From Oscillospiraceae bacterium (lineage in GTDB: Bacteria; Bacillota; Clostridia; Oscillospirales; Oscillospiraceae), in contig JAFUGY010000018.1 of assembly GCA_017469115.1 (NCBI GenBank), positions 1 through 43,070 of the forward strand: a DNA stretch of 43,070 nucleotides. The letters are read 5' to 3'. Positions 39,542 through 43,070 of the stretch are shown piece after piece. Made by a program: the position numbers and the translations under genes. How positions within the stretch are numbered: the stretch's first letter is position 1; every line of letters begins with the position of its first letter. Below the pieces are notes generated by a model, which saw only the letters and a list, made by a program, of their open reading frames with translations, had not been told where the DNA came from and did no database searches.

Positions 39542-41497
39542 GTGAATAAAAAGCAAAAGAAAATGCTGATCCGAATTCTCATTTCCGCAGTGCTGATGAT
39601 TGTTCTTCATTTCACCTATGATGCCCTGCAGGATCGCATCCATGAACCGGTCTGGTTTCTGCTGTATCTCATTCCCTACCTGACGGTCGGATATGATATT
39701 CTCCGAAAGGCCTGGAAAGGGATCTGCAAACGCCAGGTATTCGACGAGAACTTTTTAATGGCAATTGCAACCATCGGTGCCATTGCCATTGCGCTGATTC
39801 AGAAAAACGGCGATTATACCGAGGCCATTGCCGTGATGCTGTTCTATCAGATCGGGGAGCTTTTCCAGAGTTATGCCATCGGGAAAAGCAGGAAAAACAT
39901 CAGTGCCCTGATGGATATCCGGCCTGACTATGCCAACATTGAGCTGGACGGTGAGCTGGTCAAAACGGATCCGGACGAAGTATCCGTCGGGACGGTAATC
40001 GTGGTGCAGCCGGGAGAAAAAATCCCAATTGACGGCGTTGTCGTTGAAGGGCTCAGCACCCTGGATACCAGCGCATTGACCGGTGAGAGCATCCCCCGGG
40101 AAGTTCGGGAGGAAGATGAAGTGATCAGCGGATGCATCAATCTCAGCGGTGTGCTGAAAATACGCACAACAAAGGAATTCGGTGAATCCACGGTTTCCAA
40201 AATCCTGGACCTGGTGGAAAATGCCACTTCCAAGAAATCCCGCTCAGAGAACTTTATCTCCCGGTTTGCCCGCATCTACACTCCGGCCGTCTGCTACAGC
40301 GCACTGGCTCTGGCGATTCTCCCGCCTGTTGTGCTGCTTCTTCTGGGTCGAGGCCCTCAATGGGCGAGCTGGATCTACCGGGCTTTGACCTTCCTCGTCA
40401 TCAGCTGCCCCTGCGCCCTCGTCGTCAGCATTCCGCTCAGCTTTTTCGCGGGAATCGGCGGCGCCAGCAGAGAGGGCGTTCTGGTCAAAGGCTCCAACTA
40501 TCTGGAAGCCCTCTCTTCCACGAAAGCGGTGGCTTTTGACAAGACGGGCACCATGACCAGAGGCGTTTTTGAAGTACAGGCCATTCACCACAGCCCTCTG
40601 AACGATGAAAAGCTGCTGGAAGTAGCAGCTCTCGCCGAACTTTTCTCCTCGCATCCGATTGCCAAAAGCATCCGCACCGCGTATGAAGAAGGAGTTCGCG
40701 ACAGCGAAGGAAACCCAAAGATCCCTCTCCCCGCTTCCCGGCATCTGGACCGGGAGCGCGTCAGCGATGTGAAAGAGATCGGCGGGAACGGCATTACAGC
40801 CCTGATTGACGGAAAAGAAGTGGCCGTCGGCAACAGCAAGCTGATGAAAAGCCTCAACATCCCGTATATTGACTGCCATCATGTCGGCACGATTGTGCAT
40901 GTGGCAATCGGCGGCACCTATGCCGGGCATATTGTGATCTCCGATATCGTCAAGCCCACAGCCAAAGAGGCGATTGACGCCCTGCACCACATCGGCGTAT
41001 CCAAAACCATTATGCTCACAGGCGATGCCGCAGCTGTTGCATCCGCCGTCGCACAGGAGCTTGGCATTGACGAGGTACATGCAGAGCTTCTCCCTGCAGA
41101 TAAGGTTGCCGCTGTAGAGCGCCTGTTGCAGGAAAAAGAAGAGAAAAGTGTGCTCGCTTTCGTCGGCGACGGCATCAACGACGCGCCTGTTCTCTCCCGC
41201 GCAGATGTCGGCATAGCGATGGGCGCCATGGGCTCGGATGCAGCCATTGAAGCGGCAGATATCGTCCTCATGGATGACGACCCGAACAAAATTGCTCTTG
41301 CCATCCGCATTGCGAAAAAGTGCATGCGCATCGTTTACGAAAACATCTGGTTTGCCATCGGCGTCAAACTGCTCTGCCTGGTGCTCGGGGCGTTCGGCAT
41401 TGCAAACATGTGGCTTGCAATTTTTGCCGACGTCGGGGTGATGGTGCTCGCGGTGCTCAACGCCATCCGCGCGCTGTTTACCAGGAATCTGCGTTAA
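39542..41497 (+). CDS. cadA: Heavy-metal translocating P-type ATPase (CadA/ZntA-like)
   Basis: Exports Zn2+, Cd2+ or Pb2+ at the cost of ATP. The 651 residues begin with membrane helices and lack the usual N-terminal HMA metal-binding domain. Key sites: TGES at 180-183 in the actuator domain, the membrane metal site CPC at 289-291 in VISCPCALVV, the phosphorylated Asp333 in DKTGTMT, the SSHPIAKS histidine locus of the nucleotide domain, and GDGINDAPVLSRADVGIAMG of the hinge. The start is put at GTG 39542 with AAAGG 11 bases before; the GTG nine bases earlier lies too close to that site. An SmtB-type operator and a strong promoter precede it, so it is metal-inducible. Confidence 0.92.
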   Translation: MNKKQKKMLIRILISAVLMIVLHFTYDALQDRIHEPVWFLLYLIPYLTVGYDILRKAWKGICKRQVFDENFLMAIATIGAIAIALIQKNGDYTEAIAVMLFYQIGELFQSYAIGKSRKNISALMDIRPDYANIELDGELVKTDPDEVSVGTVIVVQPGEKIPIDGVVVEGLSTLDTSALTGESIPREVREEDEVISGCINLSGVLKIRTTKEFGESTVSKILDLVENATSKKSRSENFISRFARIYTPAVCYSALALAILPPVVLLLLGRGPQWASWIYRALTFLVISCPCALVVSIPLSFFAGIGGASREGVLVKGSNYLEALSSTKAVAFDKTGTMTRGVFEVQAIHHSPLNDEKLLEVAALAELFSSHPIAKSIRTAYEEGVRDSEGNPKIPLPASRHLDRERVSDVKEIGGNGITALIDGKEVAVGNSKLMKSLNIPYIDCHHVGTIVHVAIGGTYAGHIVISDIVKPTAKEAIDALHHIGVSKTIMLTGDAAAVASAVAQELGIDEVHAELLPADKVAAVERLLQEKEEKSVLAFVGDGINDAPVLSRADVGIAMGAMGSDAAIEAADIVLMDDDPNKIALAIRIAKKCMRIVYENIWFAIGVKLLCLVLGAFGIANMWLAIFADVGVMVLAVLNAIRALFTRNLR

Positions 41498-41678
41498 CCT
41501 GTCGTCTCGCCGTTACGGTGATGTTTTCCTCCGGCATGATGAATTTGCTGTCCCCGCAGGCAGGGCAGTGCGGGATGAATTCATCCGCTTCCAGCGGATC
41601 GAACCGGGAGAACCGACCCTTGATCCAGGACAGAGAATCCCCTGTCCAATTCGATAGCTTGAGTTTCCGCAGATGAAG
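41476..41678 (-). pseudogene. Remnant: zinc-ribbon-like C-terminal fragment beside the insertion sequence
   Basis: On the minus strand the frame reads NWTGDSLSWIKGRFSRFDPL, then EADEFIPHCPACGDSKFIMP and EENITVTA and further to a stop in the 3' end of the metal ATPase gene. It has one CPxCG pair and coherent codon use but no start, and it meets a stop (41679-41681) just before the insertion sequence end. It looks like the 3' part of a gene cut by the element. I cannot name the family. Confidence 0.45.
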
Positions 41679-41696
41679 TCAGGAACCAGAAAGTAG

Positions 41697-43070
41697 TACC
41701 ACAGAAAACGGATGAAATAGTGCAACGAAGTGAAAAAGCGAGGAGAACATGGCAAATAAAGCAAAAATGGTATAACGAAATTGGCTCTTCCCAGCGAGAG
41801 GAGGAACCTGTAGAGCTCTGGGCAAATGATTCAAGAGGAAAGTCTGAGCCGATATTGATCTCTGTTTATTTGAGATGGTTTAAACCAATCTCTTACACCG
41901 GTTCTGGCATAGGACAGGAGAGCCTGAATGCCAAGTTGAATCCGGTAATGAAAGAAGAAAACTTTATTCTTGATCGGGCGTGAAGCGTCCAGGATAGACC
42001 TGTATAGGGAAGTTGTATTTTTACAGCTCATACGGGCAAGAAAAGTCATGGCGAGTGTAAGGAAGAAATTCAGGGCATTGATTGCAACAAGAGATCTAAC
42101 ACGGAAGTTTTCAAACTGGAATATCTGCTTTTTGGCACGGAAATGCTCTTCAATTCTCCAGCGGTGAAAATACACTTTGGCAACTTCCATAACGTCTTCC
42201 TTTGAAAGAATGGACTTGTTGGTGACAAGCATCATGGGACTGTTTGAGATCCCATAAACCAGAACAAGGTTCACCTCCCGCTTTGAAGCGGTGAGCTTCA
42301 CTTTTACATGAGATAAATATGCTTCATGGTCTATACCATGATAGCGCACGTTCATCTTGATCTTACCTTTCCGTCTTGCGCACAGTTCCGAGGCTGGAAA
42401 CCATCTGTTCTGGTAAAATAGTTTGCGGTTTTTCTTGATTCTGATTACGAAGTCCTGTCCTTCATCCAACAGTTTGAGAAAGATTTTGTTGTCATCATAA
42501 CCTCTGTCCATAGAGAACGTACAGTTTTTAAATAGGGCGACTGCTCTGTCTATGGCAGCAAAAGTAATATTGTTAACAGAGGTAAAGTTTTTCTCATTTG
42601 ATGAGTGGATTCTTGAAAACAGGCTGATTGGTTGATGACTGCTGGTCATCACACAGGCTTCTGTAATATGATATCCTTTTTCGTAGACGTTCTTGTTCTC
42701 GCTGCTTGCTGATCCGTCTCGAACGATACCAAGAGCTTCAAAATGATACCCTTCCGGCTTCACAACATCGCTGTCGTCAATGTATACAACCGGTTTGGAA
42801 GGAACCATTTTGCGGATTAAACGCAGGTATGCCAGTTCTGCTTCCTGCGGGATTCCCTTTGCCAAGTGTCGAGACAGTCTGTCTACTGTGTTGATCTTCT
42901 TTGTGCTTTCATGCAGTACCTGAGATATCTCGCTTAAAAGGCAGCTTCCAGATGCAAGAACACCGTACAGCATATCCGCAAAAAACTTTTGTTCCGGTTT
43001 ACGCAGGGCTGATGATATCTTCCCACAATATGTGAGAATTTCTCTTTTCATTTTGTACGTTTCTGTGGTA
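41697..43070 (-). mobile_element. IS4-type insertion sequence, at least 1,374 bp
   Basis: TACCACAGAAA (41697-41707) and TTTCTGTGGTA (43060-43070) are perfect 11-bp inverted repeats around the transposase gene, so the element runs to the right edge of the window and may extend slightly beyond at either end. About 120 bases between the left repeat and the transposase stop are noncoding. Target duplication cannot be judged because the right flank is outside. Confidence 0.75.
41831..43051 (-). CDS. IS4-family DDE transposase
   Basis: A 406-residue transposase, complete. The catalytic triad is visible: first Asp in VVYIDDSDVVKPEG, second in FSMDRGYDDNKIF, and Glu in the Y-(2)-R-(3)-E-(6)-K signature YFHRWRIEEHFRAKK, which defines IS4-type elements. 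The N-terminal part (LYGVLASGSCLLSEISQVL, then TVDRLSRHL) is a DNA-binding region typical of the group. The start lies 8 bases inside the right inverted repeat, with no clear ribosome binding site, as is usual for poorly expressed transposases. No frameshift or stop, so the element may be active. Confidence 0.92.
   Translation of the reverse strand: MKREILTYCGKISSALRKPEQKFFADMLYGVLASGSCLLSEISQVLHESTKKINTVDRLSRHLAKGIPQEAELAYLRLIRKMVPSKPVVYIDDSDVVKPEGYHFEALGIVRDGSASSENKNVYEKGYHITEACVMTSSHQPISLFSRIHSSNEKNFTSVNNITFAAIDRAVALFKNCTFSMDRGYDDNKIFLKLLDEGQDFVIRIKKNRKLFYQNRWFPASELCARRKGKIKMNVRYHGIDHEAYLSHVKVKLTASKREVNLVLVYGISNSPMMLVTNKSILSKEDVMEVAKVYFHRWRIEEHFRAKKQIFQFENFRVRSLVAINALNFFLTLAMTFLARMSCKNTTSLYRSILDASRPIKNKVFFFHYRIQLGIQALLSYARTGVRDWFKPSQINRDQYRLRLSS

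Noticed and set aside
41720-41983. 87-codon plus-strand frame over the left end of the insertion sequence
   Set aside because: Overlaps the transposase end in antisense and has no recognisable family.

Overview
The window looks like the chromosome of a gut-type member of the Bacillota, class Clostridia. Reasons: every gene has clostridial relatives in style (CorA and DUF523 in tandem, PlsY-Hsp33, RbsABC-like and SsuABC-like transporters, FucI/FucU with a RhaB-type kinase, a MATE pump, a CadA-like ATPase without an HMA domain). Ribosome binding sites are strong AGGAGG types, promoters are near-consensus sigma-A with 17-base spacers, and intrinsic terminators are abundant. I cannot name the genus from sequence alone.

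Layout, left to right. 1-3524: start of a VTC-type polyphosphate polymerase (cut by the edge), a small unknown protein with a papain/C39-like Cys-His-Asn pattern, and a glycogen synthase carrying a roughly 207-residue Lys/Ala/Pro/Glu-rich N-terminal extension. 3525-5276: a free-standing small RNA candidate with its own promoter and terminator, then corA and a DUF523 gene that overlaps the next, convergent gene. 5192-18917 (minus strand): a large carbohydrate region built of at least four promoter-defined units: araM-like dehydrogenase + PfkB kinase; FGGY kinase + aldo/keto reductase + GatZ/KbaZ-family protein; an unknown 203-residue protein + RbsA-like ATPase + two RbsC-like permeases; sugar-binding protein + GH2 glycosidase. 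Together they could import a glycoside or polyol-type compound and turn it into phosphorylated ketoses; the true substrate is unknown.

19131-27044: divergent fructokinase + rhamnose mutarotase; an SsuCBA/TauCBA-like transporter; then an L-fucose operon (fucI, fucU, RhaB-type kinase) on the minus strand. 27195-29833: housekeeping hslO, plsY and rnz. 29909-31368: an AlbA/Schlafen-type ATP-binding regulator split by an apparent -1 frameshift. 31369-32873: 1.5 kb without an intact gene, holding C-terminal remnants of at least two and probably three genes, a perfect 21-bp inverted repeat and two related stem-forming elements whose arms differ in sequence yet remain self-complementary.

32874-36844: the most unusual locus, a DUF1887 (Card1/Can2-like) CARF-nuclease divergently transcribed from a MoxR-type AAA+ ATPase and a VWA protein, with two strong promoters back to back. 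No CRISPR array or Cas gene is visible in the window, so this may be a CRISPR-independent stress or defence module. 36901-41497: LysR regulator, MATE pump and a Cd/Zn-type P-ATPase with an ArsR/SmtB-like operator. 41476-43070: a gene remnant and an IS4-type insertion sequence reaching the right edge.
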